Origin: Actinomycetota bacterium
Lineage (GTDB): Bacteria; Actinomycetota; Acidimicrobiia; Acidimicrobiales; AC-14
Direction of reading: 5' to 3'
Length of the DNA stretch: 7,267 nt
NCBI GenBank assembly: GCA_020200615.1
Contig: JAIVIH010000374.1
Span: forward strand, 1-7,267
Part shown: positions 6,371 to 7,267 of the stretch, piece by piece
Layout: every line of letters starts with the position of its first letter
Position numbering within the stretch: the first letter of the stretch is position 1
Translations under genes and position numbers: made by a program
Notes under the pieces: generated by a model
What the model saw: only the letters and a program-made list of their open reading frames with translations
What the model was told of the DNA's origin: nothing
Databases searched by the model: none

Positions 6371-7240
6371 ATGGAACCCACTGAACGACCAGGACGAGCC
6401 CCCTCCGGTGCGGTCTTCGTCGTCATTGAGGTCATCCTGGTGGCGGTGTGCGCAGCGGTGTTCCTGACTGCGCTACGAACGGAGAACGTGGCCCTCGGGT
6501 TGTCAGCCATCCCCGTGCTGCTCGCGGCCATCGTGCTTCCTACTGGCTTCTTCATCGTCCAGCCCAACATGGCCCGGGCCTTGGTGTTCTTCGGGCGCTA
6601 CAAGGGGACGGTCCGGGCCAACGGCTTCTTCTGGGCCAACCCGCTCTATCGGAAGACGGCCATCTCCCTGCGCATCCGCAACCTGGACAGTGACGTGTTG
6701 AAGGTCAACGACGCCGCCGGGAACCCGGTCGAAATCGCCGCCGTCATCAACTGGCAGGTGTTCGACTCGGCCAAGGCGCTGTTCAACGTGGAGAGCTTCC
6801 ACACGTTCGTAGAGATCCAGACCGAAACCGCCGTCCGCCACGTGGCCAGCGAGTACCCGTACGACAACTACGACGATGAGGGTTTGTCCTTGCGGGGGAA
6901 CGCCGAGGAGGTGACGGAGACGCTGCAGCACGAGCTCCAGGAGCGGCTCCAAGTCGCGGGCGTGGCCGTCCTGGACACGAGGCTCCGGCGCCTGGCCTAC
7001 GCGCCCGAGATCGCGGGCGAGATGCTCAAGCGCCAGCAGGCGAGCGCCGTGGTGGCCGCCCGGAAGCTGATCGTGGAGGGCGCCGTGGGCATGGTCGACC
7101 ATGCGCTGCAGATGCTGAACGACCAGCGGATCGTGGAGCTGGACGAGGAGCGCAAGGCGTCCATGGTGAGCAACCTGCTGGTGGTGCTCTGCAGCGACAG
7201 GGGCGCCCAGCCCGTGGTCAACTCGGGCTCGCTTTACTGA
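6371..7240 (+). CDS. SPFH/band-7 (prohibitin-like) membrane protein
   Basis: 289 residues, ATG start with a strong Shine-Dalgarno sequence. Two hydrophobic segments lie at the N-terminus, about residues 13-35 ([22 protein letters not shown]) and 41-63 ([23 protein letters not shown]). The SPFH domain follows directly at about 62-250: [18 protein letters not shown], the aromatic GFFWANPLY turn, [25 protein letters not shown] and the [14 protein letters not shown] strand, then an Ala/Glu-rich helical part. It ends in PVVNSGSLY, the usual tail of this actinobacterial group. Such proteins oligomerise into membrane rings or microdomains and often control membrane proteases; the substrate here is unknown. 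It is shorter than stomatins with long coiled-coil tails. It is divergent from the phosphatase gene and probably co-transcribed with a gene starting right after it. It is likely regulated through the palindromic site overlapping its promoter. Family is certain; exact role is not. Confidence 0.93.
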   Translation: MEPTERPGRAPSGAVFVVIEVILVAVCAAVFLTALRTENVALGLSAIPVLLAAIVLPTGFFIVQPNMARALVFFGRYKGTVRANGFFWANPLYRKTAISLRIRNLDSDVLKVNDAAGNPVEIAAVINWQVFDSAKALFNVESFHTFVEIQTETAVRHVASEYPYDNYDDEGLSLRGNAEEVTETLQHELQERLQVAGVAVLDTRLRRLAYAPEIAGEMLKRQQASAVVAARKLIVEGAVGMVDHALQMLNDQRIVELDEERKASMVSNLLVVLCSDRGAQPVVNSGSLY

Positions 7241-7252
7241 GGAGCGTGCTTA

Positions 7253-7267
7253 TTGAGTGGCCTGATG
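7253..7267 (+). CDS. Possible start of a downstream gene in the SPFH operon, cut by window edge
   Basis: The SPFH stop is embedded in TGAGGAG (7238-7244), a good Shine-Dalgarno sequence. Eight bases after it, TTG at 7253 opens a frame reading M-S-G-L-M to the edge. GTG at 7246 lies too close to the Shine-Dalgarno and ATG at 7265 rather far (20 bases). In related genomes, from memory, SPFH genes of this type are followed by a short Arc/HicB-like ribbon-helix-helix protein, which would fit the operator upstream. Five codons cannot prove this. Confidence 0.35.

Overview
The window looks like a piece of a high-GC actinobacterial chromosome. Third codon positions are almost all G or C, start codons are often GTG, and the gene families point the same way: an F420-type luciferase-like oxidoreductase, a stand-alone LigD-type polymerase, a DUF222/HNH (13E12-type) relic and a GAF-SpoIIE phosphatase. 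An uncultured or poorly sampled lineage near Acidimicrobiia would fit, but this is inference from gene content only.

Left part (1-4622, plus strand). The window opens inside a kelch-repeat beta-propeller gene, which is frameshifted near 920-945 and whose last stretch is read in another frame up to 1228. Sixteen bases later a tightly packed gene run begins: a LigD-like polymerase/primase (1245-2261), a luciferase-like monooxygenase (2258-3094) and a metallo-beta-lactamase-fold hydrolase (from 3091). The two joints are 4-base overlaps, GTGA and CTGA, the second implying a CTG start. The hydrolase has no stop of its own. Around 3915-3945 it runs into a YpfJ-type neutral zinc metallopeptidase in a different frame, whose N-terminal membrane part is missing. 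This looks like a deletion or misassembly joining two genes.

Middle (4623-5050). On the minus strand lies a heavily deleted DUF222/HNH relic: its N-terminal DUF222 piece and C-terminal HNH tail are brought together in different frames.

Right part (5052-7267). An intact GAF plus SpoIIE-type PP2C phosphatase (minus strand) is divergent from an intact membrane-anchored SPFH/band-7 protein (plus strand). Upstream of the SPFH gene is a well-formed promoter (TTGACA, 16 bp, TATCAT) overlapped by two tandem palindromes of form TATCA-N3-TGATA spaced 11 bp apart. This is a strong candidate operator. Directly after the SPFH stop there is a good Shine-Dalgarno sequence and a possible TTG start of a further gene cut by the window edge. 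A small DNA-binding autorepressor there would make sense of the operator, but the gene itself cannot be read.

I see no RNA genes, CRISPR array, insertion sequence or attachment site. The most useful leads are the tandem-palindrome operator of the SPFH operon, the hydrolase/peptidase fusion junction, the unusual polymerase-oxidoreductase-hydrolase operon and the HNH relic. I do not see clear evidence for a wholly new system.
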